This document shows, piece after piece, positions 35,325-45,000 of a stretch of 64,000 nucleotides of DNA. The notes under the pieces are model-generated. The model was not told where the DNA came from and searched no databases. It saw nothing but the letters and a program-made list of their open reading frames with translations. A program made the position numbers and the translations under genes. Numbering within the stretch: the stretch's first letter is position 1; each line of letters opens with the position of its first letter. The DNA comes from Bacteroidales bacterium (GTDB lineage: Bacteria > Bacteroidota > Bacteroidia > Bacteroidales > Muribaculaceae): NCBI GenBank assembly GCA_029218425.1, contig JAQXRH010000071.1:1-64000 (forward strand). The letters run 5' to 3'.

Positions 35325-36191
35325 TTAAAAGGTTATCGCCCATTGCAGCCCCATCGACGGCATGCGGCTGCGTCCGTCCTGTATCAACGACGGGTATACG
35401 TCCATCGACAGGTCGGGCGATATGTCGAAATGGGCCAATTGGGCATCAACGTAGGCATCGACTATGGCAACGAGGTAAACCGCCACCATGCCTATGATGC
35501 AAAGGTCGCGGTTGCGGCGGAAGTAATTCTTGCGCGAACGCAGTATGTTGGTGAGCCATGTCTTGTCTAAGTCCTCTTCCTTTACTGTTGACGGGAAGAA
35601 GTCCATATAGCTGCGAGTGGTGGGGTCGTTGTCCATGATGTCGGCGTAGGCCTTGGTATAGTCGGTGAGCATGCCGTTGTTCCAGCTTGTGGCATATCCC
35701 AGGCCAAGGTATCCTCCTACTATGAGCGGCAGTTTCCAGTAGCGGCGGTTGTACACCTGCCCCAATCCGGGGAATAGTGCCGCGAGCCACACGGCCTTTG
35801 TAGGGTCGGGGTTGAACTCTATCTTGCGTGGCACCCATTCGTCGGTGATTTCGGTCACGGAGTCGGGTAGGAGAGGGGTTGGCGCAATGTCGATGGTGTC
35901 GGAGGGGATGAACTTTGCACGGTCGGCAGTCACGCTTTTATGATGGCTGCCGGTGGCCGTGCCGTCTGCTGTGGTGGTTGCCGTGCCGTCGGCTGTTTCA
36001 TCTTCTTCCGGCTCGTCGGAGGTGGGCTCTGTCGGCATTACTTTGGCGTTATCGTTGTCGGCAGCCGCAAATGCAAAAGAATTTGAAAAAAGGTTAAAGG
36101 GACACAACAACAATACGACCAGCAGCATCAGTATGGCTTTCTGGCATATCGTTGTCGTATTTTCGTTATTCCTTGATTTCTCTTTTCTCAT
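35325..36191 (-). CDS. DUF5683 membrane protein
   Basis: Predicted envelope protein of 288 residues: an N-terminal hydrophobic signal or anchor (about 17-42), an acidic Thr/Glu/Asp-rich linker, and the DUF5683 domain (about 120-288) with PTKAVWLAALFPGLGQVYNRRYWKLP and a second hydrophobic pair near 235-255. The family is regularly encoded between parB and a lytic transglycosylase in Bacteroidetes, which suggests an envelope role. Exact function unknown. Confidence 0.88.
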   Translation of the reverse strand: MRKEKSRNNENTTTICQKAILMLLVVLLLCPFNLFSNSFAFAAADNDNAKVMPTEPTSDEPEEDETADGTATTTADGTATGSHHKSVTADRAKFIPSDTIDIAPTPLLPDSVTEITDEWVPRKIEFNPDPTKAVWLAALFPGLGQVYNRRYWKLPLIVGGYLGLGYATSWNNGMLTDYTKAYADIMDNDPTTRSYMDFFPSTVKEEDLDKTWLTNILRSRKNYFRRNRDLCIIGMVAVYLVAIVDAYVDAQLAHFDISPDLSMDVYPSLIQDGRSRMPSMGLQWAITF

Positions 36192-36241
36192 TGCATAAAT
36201 GTCTGAACAATAGCTGTCTACGGTTGCTGTCTCAGCGAGTG

Positions 36242-37129
36242 CTATTGTTCTTTCGTTTTCAGACTATCAAAGATAGTAATTAATTTGGCAAGTTCATCCT
36301 GATTTTTGAACGGGAAGGTGATTTTCCCTTTGCCGGAGTTGTCGCAGGCAAATTGAACCGGGGTGTTGAACGATGCCGACAGCTGCTTGCGGAGCACCTC
36401 GAAGTCGCGGTTGGCTACGGCTTTTGCCCTTTCTTTTTTAGGCGCACTGTCGGCAAGCTGATATGCGCGTGCAAGTTCCTCCACGCGGCGCACCGAGAGT
36501 CCTTGGCGAAGGATTTCGTTGTAGAGCTTGAGCTGGAGCGCGGGGTTGTCGATGGAGAGCAATGCGCGAGCGTGCCCCATGTCCAAGCGTTTGTCGCGCA
36601 GGCCGAGCTGCACTTCGGCGGGAAGGCGGAGCAGGCGCAGGAAGTTGGCTATCGTGGCGCGCTTTTTGCCTATGCGTTCGCTAAGCCGCTCTTGTGTGAG
36701 GTTGTATTGGTCGATAAGTTTCTTGAATGTCAGCGCTATTTCTATGGCGTTGAGGTCCTCGCGCTGTATGTTTTCGATGAGCGCCATCTCGGTGAGCTCG
36801 GAGTCGTTGGCCGTGCGTATGTAAGCGGGCACGGTGGCGAGGCCGGCCTTGATGGCGGCGCGATAACGGCGTTCGCCGGCAATAATCTGGTATTGGTCGG
36901 GCCCTATCTTGCGCAGCGATATCGGTTGGATGATGCCGATTTCGCGTATTGACACGGCAAGGTCGTTGAGTGCCTCTTCGTCAAAGGTGGTGCGCGGTTG
37001 GCTTGGGTTGGGTGTGATGGCGTCAACGGCTATTTCGTTGATGAGCGACGACCCGCGTGCCGGTACGTCGTCCATGGCAATAAGTGAATCGAGACCGCGG
37101 CCTAATGCATTGCGTTTGGGTGCTGACAT
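36242..37129 (-). CDS. parB: ParB chromosome-partitioning protein
   Basis: CTP-dependent DNA clamp that loads at parS and spreads on DNA. 295 residues: ALGRGLDSLI at the start (ParA-interaction region), then the N-terminal CTPase domain with GERRYR at 85-90, a central helix-turn-helix (LTQERLSERIGKKRATIANF) and a C-terminal dimerisation domain. It follows parA by about 100 bp. Confidence 0.95.
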   Translation of the reverse strand: MSAPKRNALGRGLDSLIAMDDVPARGSSLINEIAVDAITPNPSQPRTTFDEEALNDLAVSIREIGIIQPISLRKIGPDQYQIIAGERRYRAAIKAGLATVPAYIRTANDSELTEMALIENIQREDLNAIEIALTFKKLIDQYNLTQERLSERIGKKRATIANFLRLLRLPAEVQLGLRDKRLDMGHARALLSIDNPALQLKLYNEILRQGLSVRRVEELARAYQLADSAPKKERAKAVANRDFEVLRKQLSASFNTPVQFACDNSGKGKITFPFKNQDELAKLITIFDSLKTKEQ

Positions 37130-37233
37130 TGTATTCAGGTATTATTATTGAAAAAAGTAGGTTAATGCTGAAAATTGAAAAATGGTGGTTAATGCTGCGT
37201 TTCTGTTTGTTTTTTACGCTGCCTGAAGGGCGG

Positions 37234-37998
37234 TTATCGGTTTTTGCTGATAATCTCTTTGGCAAGCATGATGTGGGATGTGGCTCCGCGGCTTTCGGGG
37301 TCGTAGAGGAGCGCGGGGAGCCCGTGCGATGGAGCTTCGCTGAGGCGTATGTTGCGCGGGATGACAGTGTCAAACACCATGTCGGCGAAGTGCCCTTTAA
37401 GCTCTTCGTATATCTGGTTGGCGAGGCGCAGACGTGCATCGTACATCGTCAGCAGGAAGCCTTCGATTTCAAGGCCGGGGTTGAGCTTCGACTTGATGAT
37501 GCGTATGGTGTTGAGCAGTTTGGATATGCCTTCCAACGCGAAATATTCGGCCTGCACAGGTATTATCACTGAGTCGGCGGCGGTGAGGGCATTGACTGTG
37601 ATAAGCCCCAGCGAGGGGGAGCAGTCGATGAGTATATAATCGTAGGTCGATTTCAGCGGCTCCAACAGGTTGGCGAGCACTCGTTCGCGGTTGGGCTTGC
37701 TGATGAGCTCTATTTCAGCGCCGGCAAGGTCGATGCGGGAGCCTACGAGATCCAGGTTTTCGACACAAGTTTTCACTTGCGAGCCATCAATGGGATACCC
37801 GTCGACGAGACATTCATATATTGATGACGTCATGCTGCGCGGCTCTATGCCATAGCCCGATGTGGCGTTGGCCTGGGGGTCGGCATCGATGATGAGTGTG
37901 CGTTTGCCTGCCGACGCCAATGATGCGCCGAGATTGATAGTTGTTGTCGTTTTACCGACGCCGCCCTTTTGGTTGGCGATTGCGATAATTTTTCCCAT
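37234..37998 (-). CDS. parA: ParA chromosome-partitioning ATPase
   Basis: Soj/ParA-type deviant-Walker ATPase of 254 residues. Walker A is KGGVGKT at 11-17 with the signature lysine Lys11; DADPQANATSGYG and ILIDCSPSLGLITVNAL are the Walker A' and B regions. It works with the adjacent ParB in chromosome segregation. A -7 box lies about 60 bp upstream. Confidence 0.96.
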   Translation of the reverse strand: MGKIIAIANQKGGVGKTTTTINLGASLASAGKRTLIIDADPQANATSGYGIEPRSMTSSIYECLVDGYPIDGSQVKTCVENLDLVGSRIDLAGAEIELISKPNRERVLANLLEPLKSTYDYILIDCSPSLGLITVNALTAADSVIIPVQAEYFALEGISKLLNTIRIIKSKLNPGLEIEGFLLTMYDARLRLANQIYEELKGHFADMVFDTVIPRNIRLSEAPSHGLPALLYDPESRGATSHIMLAKEIISKNR

Positions 37999-38057
37999 GT
38001 ATAATAAAAATTGAAAAATGTTTCACGGTGCAAATAAACAACATTTTGTCGGCATTG

Positions 38058-38065
38058 CAAAGTTA
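38058..38065 (-). promoter_or_regulatory. Candidate -7 box of parA
   Basis: TAACTTTG on the minus strand, about 60 bp upstream of parA. A CAAA (TTTG) lies only 16 bp further up, shorter than the normal spacing. Confidence 0.4.
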
Positions 38066-38216
38066 ATAATCCTCAAAGTACCAAATATGTTGATAACTGA
38101 CAATGATTGTTGATAAGTAGCCGTGGAACATTGCAAATAGTGATGCCTTGGCCGGGCGTGGTGCGCCGTGTAGAGTCGACTGGCAAGTGCAAAATTAGCC
38201 GTGATGCGCCGTTGCG

Positions 38217-39317
38217 CTACACTGGATTGGCGGTGTTCATGGTGCGCCACCGGGCTATCATCTGGGTCATGTCGTCGGGCACTTCGGAGGAGAAAAACAT
38301 CTCTTGGCCGGTGCGGGGGTGTACGAAGCCCAATGTGCGGGCGTGCAATGCTTGTCGCGGGCAGACGGCGAAGCAGTTTTCTACAAATTTGCGATAATTC
38401 GACGTGCGTTGGCCGCGCAGTATCTCGTCGCCGCCGTAGCGGGCATCGTTGAGCAGCGGATGCCCGATGTGCCGCATGTGCACGCGTATCTGGTGTGTGC
38501 GCCCTGTCTCAAGCACGCATTTCACTACCGATACATAGCCGAGCGGTTCGATTACCTCGTAGTGGGTGACGGCATGCTTGCCATGGTCGCCGTCGGGGAA
38601 TACCGCCATCTGCAAGCGGTCTTTGAGCGAACGGCCTATGTTGCCTTCGATGCGTCCCGAGGTGGGGTCGGGAATGCCCCACACCACGGCTACGTATTCA
38701 CGTTTGGTCGTCTTGTTGAAAAATTGCTTGCCGAGCGAGGTCTTGGCATCGGGCGTCTTGGCTACCACGAGAAGCCCGGAGGTGTCCTTGTCGATGCGGT
38801 GCACAAGCCCCATGCGCGGGTCGGCGACATCGTAGTCGGGGTTGTCGCGGAAATGCCATGCAAGCGCATTGACGAGGGTGCCGTGGTAGTTGCCATGGCC
38901 GGGGTGCACCACCAAGCCGGGCTGCTTGTTGACAACTAAGAGGTCGTCGTCCTCATACACTATGTCGATTGGTATGTCTTCGGCTATGATTTCGCACTCG
39001 TAGCGCGGTCGGTCCATGACGATGCTTACCACGTCCAATGGCTTCACGCGGTAGTTGGACTTGACAGGGTTGCCATTGACGAGGATGCAACCGGCCTGGG
39101 CGGCTTGCTGTATGCGGTTGCGCGACGATTTCTGCATCCTTTCGACGAGAAACTTGTCGACGCGCAATAGTGCCTGCCCCTTGTCGGCTACGAATCGGAA
39201 GTGCTCATAGCGGGCTCCGGTGTCGTCGGCATCGTCAAGGTCGTCGGCATCTACGTCGACCTCTTCGCCCTCGGGCAGGCCGATTAGCCTATCGTCGGAT
39301 ACTATGTTATGGCTCAT
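38217..39317 (-). CDS. rluD: RluD-like pseudouridine synthase
   Basis: RluA-family enzyme that isomerises uridines in rRNA. From the chosen start (SHNIVSDD) it has 366 residues: an acidic N-terminus, an S4 RNA-binding domain (about 50-105, LRVDKFLVERMQKSSRNRIQ) and the catalytic domain with Asp176 in HRIDKDTSGLLVV. A 24-residue upstream extension is unlikely because it runs back over the preceding gene. The start overlaps the end of the PASTA gene by 11 bp, so the two are probably translationally coupled. Confidence 0.92.
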   Translation of the reverse strand: MSHNIVSDDRLIGLPEGEEVDVDADDLDDADDTGARYEHFRFVADKGQALLRVDKFLVERMQKSSRNRIQQAAQAGCILVNGNPVKSNYRVKPLDVVSIVMDRPRYECEIIAEDIPIDIVYEDDDLLVVNKQPGLVVHPGHGNYHGTLVNALAWHFRDNPDYDVADPRMGLVHRIDKDTSGLLVVAKTPDAKTSLGKQFFNKTTKREYVAVVWGIPDPTSGRIEGNIGRSLKDRLQMAVFPDGDHGKHAVTHYEVIEPLGYVSVVKCVLETGRTHQIRVHMRHIGHPLLNDARYGGDEILRGQRTSNYRKFVENCFAVCPRQALHARTLGFVHPRTGQEMFFSSEVPDDMTQMIARWRTMNTANPV

Positions 39318-39975
39318 CGATATATTCTTCGTCAAAAAGGTCCTCGATGAACTGTGCGTCGGCATCCTCTTGGTAAATGGTGTCGGCATCGCTGCCTGTG
39401 CCGGTGTCGGTAAATCTTCCGCAGATAGCCACTTTGATTACAATATGGGCTGTCACGGGCACTTCCATGCCCGGGTGTAGCTCAATGCCGTTGTAGGTGG
39501 CGCCGAGCACAAGGTCGTTGTGGTCCGACGGCACTTCGATGACGTCGATGTTTTCAAATCCTCGCGACTTGAAATTGTTCATTGCCGAGGCCAATGGCCC
39601 GTCGATGAATTCAGGTATCTTGGCTTTCTTAGTGGAGTAGCACACGTATTGCAGATAGGCCATGCCGCCGCTTTTCACCATGGAGCCCTCGCGGGGCACT
39701 TGGCGTATGACCGTGCCAGGGGCTATCTCGCTGCTATACACCGAGTCCAACGTCACTTCAAATCCGGCGCTCTTAAGCACCCGGCCGGCATCGTCGACGT
39801 TGAGGTTCTCAACTTGCGGCATCGCCACCTCTTCGCCGTGGTGCGTCCAGAAATTGAGGAATACGACCCCGATAAGCCATATCAATATTATGGCCACAGC
39901 TACGATGGTGAAGAAGTTCATCATCACCGGATGCTTGTGCCAAAAACGCACTATATTTGATTTCTTTCCTGACAT
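39307..39975 (-). CDS. PASTA domain membrane protein
   Basis: Single-pass protein of 222 residues: cytoplasmic basic N-terminus, membrane helix at about 20-42, then PASTA modules outside (AMPQVENLNVDDAGRVL, KIPEFIDGPLASAMNNF) and an acidic C-terminal tail. PASTA modules usually bind peptidoglycan or sit on kinases or PBPs; here there is no kinase or PBP domain. The start at 39975 is preferred over 40065 because a -7 box (TAATTTTG, minus strand, 40002-40009) lies between them. It overlaps rluD. Confidence 0.85.
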   Translation of the reverse strand: MSGKKSNIVRFWHKHPVMMNFFTIVAVAIILIWLIGVVFLNFWTHHGEEVAMPQVENLNVDDAGRVLKSAGFEVTLDSVYSSEIAPGTVIRQVPREGSMVKSGGMAYLQYVCYSTKKAKIPEFIDGPLASAMNNFKSRGFENIDVIEVPSDHNDLVLGATYNGIELHPGMEVPVTAHIVIKVAICGRFTDTGTGSDADTIYQEDADAQFIEDLFDEEYIDEP

Positions 39976-40001
39976 ATCTCTAAGCTGTAAGTAATTTCCT
40001 A

Positions 40002-40009
40002 CAAAATTA
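40002..40009 (-). promoter_or_regulatory. Candidate -7 box of the PASTA-rluD unit
   Basis: TAATTTTG on the minus strand, about 30 bp upstream of the preferred start codon. Confidence 0.4.
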
Positions 40010-40080
40010 CAATATTTCCCGTAATTGGCATCATGTTTGGGCGCATAATTATACTTTTTAAGCATCTTTTAGAATTGCTA

Positions 40081-40113
40081 TTGTTGATTTTAGAATAGAA
40101 TTTATTAACTTTG
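40081..40113 (+). promoter_or_regulatory. Promoter of bamD-rpoZ
   Basis: TTGTTG (40081-40086) and TAACTTTG (40106-40113) separated by 19 bp; about 90 bp of leader precedes bamD. Confidence 0.7.
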
Positions 40114-40203
40114 CAACTTGAACAGACCGCCTGCTGCCCGATTTAGTGTAGTCGCCGGCTTAATGGCCTGTCGTCAAGAAGATTATCTGAAGAAATAATT
40201 AAG

Positions 40204-41004
40204 ATGCGTAAACTATTAATATTTTCACTTTTGGCTTTGGCGCTTGCATCGTGTGGTGAATACCAACGCGTGCAGAAAAGTACCGACCCCGATGTGAAAT
40301 TCGACTACGCCAAGAGGGCTTTTGAGGAGGGACGTTATGTGCAAGCCTACACGCTCCTCAAAGATGTCGTCGCCGTATACAAAGGTTCGCAGAAAGCCGA
40401 AGAATCGCTCTACCTGCTTGGCCTGAGCCACTACGAAAACAAGGAGTATCTCGACGCCGCCGCTTATTTCCAAAGCTATTATCAGCGTTACCCCAAAGGC
40501 TCCTACGCCGAGCTGGCTCGCTTCTACGCCGGCTATGCCTACTACCTCGACTCGCCCGAACCGCAGTTGGACCAAAGCGGTACCATAAAAGCTATAGAGG
40601 AGCTGCAAGGTTTTCTTGACTATTTCCCGCGTAGCAGCCGCGTGTCCATCGCACAGAACGCTATCTTCGAGCTCCAGGACAAACTGACGCTCAAAGAGCT
40701 GCAAAACGCCCAGCTTTACTACAACCTCGGCAACTACATGGGCAATAACTACGACAGCGCCATCATCGTGGCTAAAAACGCCATCAAGGAATACCCTTAT
40801 TCCAAATATAAAGAAGCCCTCGAAATGTTGGTGCTCAAATCGCGCTACCAAATAGCTTCACAGAGTATCGAAGAGAAGAAAGCCGACCGCTTCCGCGATG
40901 TCGTCGACGAGTACTACAGCTTCATCAACAACTATCCCGACGGCTCCAACCGCGATGAGGCTGACAACATATTCAAAATTGCCCAAAAATATGTGAAAGA
41001 CTGA
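40204..41004 (+). CDS. bamD: Outer-membrane assembly lipoprotein BamD
   Basis: Essential component of the BAM machine that inserts outer-membrane barrels. A lipoprotein signal ends in lipobox LASC (Cys17), followed by about five TPR-like helical pairs (FDYAKRAFEEGRYVQAYTLL, EYLDAAAYFQSYYQRYPKGS). 266 residues, normal length. Its stop codon overlaps an ATG of the following frame (ATGA), but the true rpoZ start is 60 bp further on. Confidence 0.95.
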   Translation: MRKLLIFSLLALALASCGEYQRVQKSTDPDVKFDYAKRAFEEGRYVQAYTLLKDVVAVYKGSQKAEESLYLLGLSHYENKEYLDAAAYFQSYYQRYPKGSYAELARFYAGYAYYLDSPEPQLDQSGTIKAIEELQGFLDYFPRSSRVSIAQNAIFELQDKLTLKELQNAQLYYNLGNYMGNNYDSAIIVAKNAIKEYPYSKYKEALEMLVLKSRYQIASQSIEEKKADRFRDVVDEYYSFINNYPDGSNRDEADNIFKIAQKYVKD

Positions 41005-41066
41005 TGCCATCCGACCACGGAATGACTCAGCCCAAGACCAAAAAAACAGTAAAACAATATATCAAA

Positions 41067-41402
41067 ATGGATTACAAGAAGACTAACGCCCCCATCAACA
41101 CCGTGACTCGCGACATGATTGAAATGTCAAAGGACACCGGCAACGTCTACGAAACAGTGTGCATTATCGCCAAACGTGCCAACCAGATAGCATGCGAAAT
41201 CAAGCACGACCTGGATAAAAAACTCCAAGAATTTGCTTCATGTAACGAAACTAACGAAGAAATTTCGGAAAACCGCGAGCAAGCCGAAGTGTCGCGCTAC
41301 TACGAAAAGCTGCCGAAGCCCACACTTATCGCCGCTCAGGAATATATCGAAGGTAAAATCCACTACCGCAACCCGGCTAAAGAAAAACTCAACATCGACT
41401 AA
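41067..41402 (+). CDS. rpoZ: RNA polymerase omega subunit (Rpb6-type)
   Basis: Bacteroidetes omega/Rpb6-like subunit that stabilises RNA polymerase. 111 residues beginning DYKKTNAPINTVTRDM, with the conserved core NVYETVCIIAKRANQIACEI. An ATG overlapping the bamD stop would add 21 residues with no homology, so the internal ATG is used. It is co-transcribed with bamD and followed by a terminator. Confidence 0.92.
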   Translation: MDYKKTNAPINTVTRDMIEMSKDTGNVYETVCIIAKRANQIACEIKHDLDKKLQEFASCNETNEEISENREQAEVSRYYEKLPKPTLIAAQEYIEGKIHYRNPAKEKLNID

Positions 41403-41483
41403 TCCAACGCCGCCACCACGTCGGCTTATCCGACAATTGATGCGACTGCGTCAGCCGCACATTGGGCGTTGATTGAATATCTA

Positions 41484-41527
41484 ACTACGCTATGCTTTTA
41501 TGTTTTTTAAACCAAGCATGGCGTAGT
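41484..41527 (+). terminator. Terminator after rpoZ
   Basis: 14-nt arms (41484-41497 and 41514-41527) with one G-T pair; the loop is T-rich and the tail is ATTGTTTATAT. Confidence 0.65.
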
Positions 41528-41652
41528 ATTGTTTATATACTGAGCTATTTTTATTATTCGCCAATACGGTTGGCAAATATTTAGTTCACGCTCCATTCCA
41601 CCTCCCTCTCCCTACCATCGTCACTTCAACAATCTTATTTAATCTGCAAGTT

Positions 41653-42201
41653 ATGAAACGATATTTGATGCCATTTGTAGCAATTATCGCCCTTTTGGGC
41701 TCTGCGGTGATAACCCATAGCTGTAAGGCAGTGTCGCCCGAAGAGGCCGCTCGACGTGCCTACGCCGACTCCGTTGCCAACAACGTTGCCCGGCTGCAAC
41801 TTAAATATCGCAAATTCGTTCTCACCGCCGACCAGATTACAATCAACCAGTCATCGCTTATCACCGTGTCCGACAACACCAACTTCGTCCTCGCCGACTC
41901 TCTTACCGGCGTAGTGCAAGTGTCACCACGATTTGCAGGCGGGCCCAACAGCCTTGGCGGATTTACCGTCACGGGCGACATCACTAACTACGAAATGAAA
42001 ACCGACAAAGACGGCGACGTGACTGTCACCTACCGCTTGTCGGCTCCCATCGGCTCTACCGACGTGCGTATCTTCTTGCGAAAAGGTAGCAATGCCGCCG
42101 AAGCTACTTTGACCCCGACATTCAACACCGGTCGGGCAACGCTCTACGGCAAAATCAAAGCCCTCGGCAATCACGAATACTTCGAAGGCCGCTCATTCTA
42201 A
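41653..42201 (+). CDS. DUF4251 lipoprotein
   Basis: Predicted lipoprotein of 182 residues; the signal peptide ends in HSC (Cys24). The mature part matches the Bacteroidales DUF4251 family: KFVLTADQITINQSS, then GGPNSLGGFTVTGDITNYEM and a beta-rich C-terminus. Function unknown. It is monocistronic and convergent with the histidine operon. Confidence 0.85.
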   Translation: MKRYLMPFVAIIALLGSAVITHSCKAVSPEEAARRAYADSVANNVARLQLKYRKFVLTADQITINQSSLITVSDNTNFVLADSLTGVVQVSPRFAGGPNSLGGFTVTGDITNYEMKTDKDGDVTVTYRLSAPIGSTDVRIFLRKGSNAAEATLTPTFNTGRATLYGKIKALGNHEYFEGRSF

Positions 42202-42239
42202 ACATAGCCTCGCTCGCGGCCATAGCCTTTTTCTACTGC

Positions 42240-42851
42240 TTAGCTGTGACGCTGTAGCAGCTCCCGCTCTATGTCGGGTACCGTCACATTCATCTGCTCC
42301 AACAGCACCAGCAAGTGGTATATCAAATCCGATGCCTCGTAGATAAAGCGGTCGCGGTTGCCGTCGACTGCCTCTATCGTCGACTCTACTGCCTCCTCTC
42401 CCACTTTCTGCGCTATCTTCTTTACGCCTTTGATAAACAGTTTCGTGGTATACGAGTTCTCCGGCATCTCTGCATGTCGGCGCTGTATCAGCTGCGACAG
42501 CGAGCGTATGAAGCCCTCCTCTGCCGGTGTGTCAAAACATGCCTCCGTGCCGCGATGACATGTAGGGCCTATCGGATTGGCCTTTATCAACAACGTGTCG
42601 CCATCGCAATCGGCATACATATCCTTGACCTCGAGGTAATGCCCCGACGTTTCCCCCTTTGTCCACAACTTGCCGCGTGTACGGCTGAAAAATGTCACTC
42701 GCCCCTCGGCTATCGTCTTTTCAAATGCCTCTTGGTTCATGTATCCAAGCATGAGCACTTTAAGCGTCACCGCATTTTGCACGATTACAGGCAACAACCC
42801 ATCGGCACATTTATCGAGATTGAAATCGGAAAATTTCATATTGCAAATCAT
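42240..42851 (-). CDS. hisIE: Bifunctional phosphoribosyl-AMP cyclohydrolase / phosphoribosyl-ATP pyrophosphatase
   Basis: Catalyses steps two and three of histidine synthesis. The N-terminal HisI domain (about 8-105) has the metal motifs ADCDGDTLLIKANPIGPTCH; the C-terminal HisE domain (about 110-203) has KVGEEAVESTIEA. 203 residues, normal for fused HisIE. Met5 (42839) is an alternative start. Last gene of the his operon, 15 bp after hisF. Confidence 0.96.
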   Translation of the reverse strand: MICNMKFSDFNLDKCADGLLPVIVQNAVTLKVLMLGYMNQEAFEKTIAEGRVTFFSRTRGKLWTKGETSGHYLEVKDMYADCDGDTLLIKANPIGPTCHRGTEACFDTPAEEGFIRSLSQLIQRRHAEMPENSYTTKLFIKGVKKIAQKVGEEAVESTIEAVDGNRDRFIYEASDLIYHLLVLLEQMNVTVPDIERELLQRHS

Positions 42852-42866
42852 TCATTTAGTTCGTTA

Positions 42867-43625
42867 TTATAATCTTACCGGGATGTGCATCTCAGCGAGC
42901 TGACGCTTCAGCTCCCCAATCGTAATTTCCCCGTAATGGAATATGCTTGCCGCAAGCGCCGCGTCTGCTCTTCCCTGAGTCAGCACATCGGCAATATCCT
43001 TCACCCCGCCTGCGCCCCCCGACGCTATCACCGGTATGTCCAACGACGACGCCAACGATGCGTACGTTGCACACGGATACCCCGACCGGGTGCCGTCATG
43101 GTTCATCGATGTGAACAATATCTCTCCGGCACCAAGCTCCTGCACGCGGTGTGCCCACTCAAATAGCTCTATTTCAGTAAGTCGCGACCCTCCGTGTGTC
43201 GTTATGCGCCATGTGCCGTCGTCAATGGTCTTCGCGTCTATCGCTACTACCACAAACTGGCTTCCGTATTTCGATGCTATGTCGCTGATGAGCTGCGGAT
43301 TGGCCACCGCCGCCGAGTTGACTGTTATCTTGTCGGCCCCGGCATCAAGCAATGCCGCTGCATCTTCCAGCGACGAGATACCTCCGCCTACGGTAAACGG
43401 TATGTTGACCCTGTCGGCCACTCGCTCTACCATCTTGGTGAATGTCTTCCTCCCCTCTTTCGACGCCGTTATGTCCAAGTATACAAGCTCGTCGGCGCCT
43501 TCAAGGGCATATCGCGCTCCAAGCTCCACCGGGTCGCCCACATCGGCAAGCCCCTCGAAATTTATTCCTTTGACCGTGCGACCATTCTTCACGTCAAGAC
43601 ACGGTATTATACGCTTTGCTAACAT
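42867..43625 (-). CDS. hisF: Imidazole glycerol phosphate synthase cyclase subunit
   Basis: TIM-barrel cyclase that uses ammonia from HisH to form imidazole glycerol phosphate and AICAR. Catalytic Asp11 ([10 protein letters not shown]) and Asp130 (VVVAIDAKT) are present. 252 residues. It overlaps hisA by 7 bp, so translation is coupled. Confidence 0.97.
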   Translation of the reverse strand: MLAKRIIPCLDVKNGRTVKGINFEGLADVGDPVELGARYALEGADELVYLDITASKEGRKTFTKMVERVADRVNIPFTVGGGISSLEDAAALLDAGADKITVNSAAVANPQLISDIASKYGSQFVVVAIDAKTIDDGTWRITTHGGSRLTEIELFEWAHRVQELGAGEILFTSMNHDGTRSGYPCATYASLASSLDIPVIASGGAGGVKDIADVLTQGRADAALAASIFHYGEITIGELKRQLAEMHIPVRL

Positions 43626-44350
43626 ATCCTTTCAAGTTCGTTAAGTGATACTCGTCCCTCGTATAGGGCTTTACCCACGATTACGCGCCGCAGCCCAAGC
43701 TCGGCGCATCGCGCCACATCGCCTGCCGATGATATCCCGCCGCTCACCGTGAAATCTACTGTGTCGTATCTTCGCTGTATCTCGGTATATAAGTCGAACG
43801 ACGGCCCTTGCAACATGCCGTCGCGCGATATATCGGTTACTATCGCCTGTGTCAACCCGCCCGGCAGAAATCGCGTCACTATATCGTCGATAGTGATGTC
43901 GGTAGTGCCCAGCCAGCCCGACACTGCCACCTTGCCATCGCGCAAGTCGGCCCCAAGTACAAGCATCTCGTTGCCATATTGCCCCAACCATTTGTCAAAT
44001 AGCTCGGGCTGCTTCGCCGCGACGCTTCCTATCACGGCATAAGCGCACCCGGCATTGACGCTGTCGCGCATGTCGTCGTCGGTCTTAATTCCTCCTCCCC
44101 ATTCTATGCGTGCGGCATCGCTTGCCATGGCCATCTTTTCCAATGTCGACAAATTGCACGGCTTCCCGGCCTTCGCTCCGTCGAGGTCTACCGCATGGAT
44201 ACGCGTGAACCCGTGGTCGACAAATCGCTTTACCATGTCCACCGGCGATGCGTCATACTCCGTCTTGGCGTTGTAATCGCCCTGCGACAGTCTTACGCAC
44301 TTCCCGCCGATGATATCTATCGCCGGTATTATCTCTATGCTGCGGCTCAT
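43619..44350 (-). CDS. hisA: ProFAR isomerase
   Basis: Amadori isomerase (1-(5-phosphoribosyl)-5-[(5-phosphoribosylamino)methylideneamino]imidazole-4-carboxamide isomerase), a TIM barrel. Catalytic Asp12 ([19 protein letters not shown]) and a second acid near LGADLRDGK are seen. 243 residues. Its start overlaps hisH by 4 bp and its end overlaps hisF by 7 bp. Confidence 0.97.
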   Translation of the reverse strand: MSRSIEIIPAIDIIGGKCVRLSQGDYNAKTEYDASPVDMVKRFVDHGFTRIHAVDLDGAKAGKPCNLSTLEKMAMASDAARIEWGGGIKTDDDMRDSVNAGCAYAVIGSVAAKQPELFDKWLGQYGNEMLVLGADLRDGKVAVSGWLGTTDITIDDIVTRFLPGGLTQAIVTDISRDGMLQGPSFDLYTEIQRRYDTVDFTVSGGISSAGDVARCAELGLRRVIVGKALYEGRVSLNELERIC

Positions 44351-44940
44351 AACTTCAGGAAGTTTTGCAATATTCGTTCGCCTACATCGCCGCTCTTCTC
44401 GGGGTGGAACTGCGTGCCGTAGAAATTCTCATATTTCAGCGCGGCGCTAAACATCTCTCCACGCGCACCATAGCGGGTCGTGGCTATGGTGTCGGGACAC
44501 AAATCGGCACGGTAGGAATGTACGTAGTAGACATAGCTGCCCGGGGCTACATCCTTGAATAGTTTGCCCTCAAGGTTATTGATGCTGTTCCATCCCATGT
44601 GGGGCACCTTGTCGCCTGCCATAGGCTGGAAACGTCGCACTCGCGTGTCAAAAAGCCCCATCCCCTCGGCATCCCCCTCTGCCGTGTGGCGGCACATCAC
44701 CTGCATCCCTACGCATATCCCTAACACCGGCCGGCGCAACCGCTTTATCACTTCCACAAGCCCCGATTCGCGAAGCCTCCCTATAGCCTCGCCGGCATGC
44801 CCTACGCCTGGCAGCAACACTTTGTCGGCGCGGCGTATCTCTTCTATGTCGGCCGTAAGCGTCCACTCTGCGCCCAAACGATTGAGCGCATTTTCTACCG
44901 AACGCAGATTGCCGGTTTTATAATCGATGATTGCTATCAT
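44347..44940 (-). CDS. hisH: Imidazole glycerol phosphate synthase glutaminase subunit
   Basis: Class I glutamine amidotransferase that feeds ammonia to HisF. The triad is Cys76 (GICVGMQ), His179 and Glu181 (QFHPEKSG). 197 residues, normal length. It overlaps hisA by 4 bp and follows hisB by 60 bp. Confidence 0.97.
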   Translation of the reverse strand: MIAIIDYKTGNLRSVENALNRLGAEWTLTADIEEIRRADKVLLPGVGHAGEAIGRLRESGLVEVIKRLRRPVLGICVGMQVMCRHTAEGDAEGMGLFDTRVRRFQPMAGDKVPHMGWNSINNLEGKLFKDVAPGSYVYYVHSYRADLCPDTIATTRYGARGEMFSAALKYENFYGTQFHPEKSGDVGERILQNFLKL

Positions 44941-45000
44941 ATTATCTTTATTATTAATGGTTTATAAGTGTCGGCGCACGTCTCGGCTATTGACTACAGC

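Noticed and set aside
38018..38150. parS-like half sites (TGTTTCACGGTGCAA and CCGTGGAACA) upstream of parA
   Set aside because: Each matches only one half of the palindromic parS consensus; not enough to call a site without a genome-wide search.
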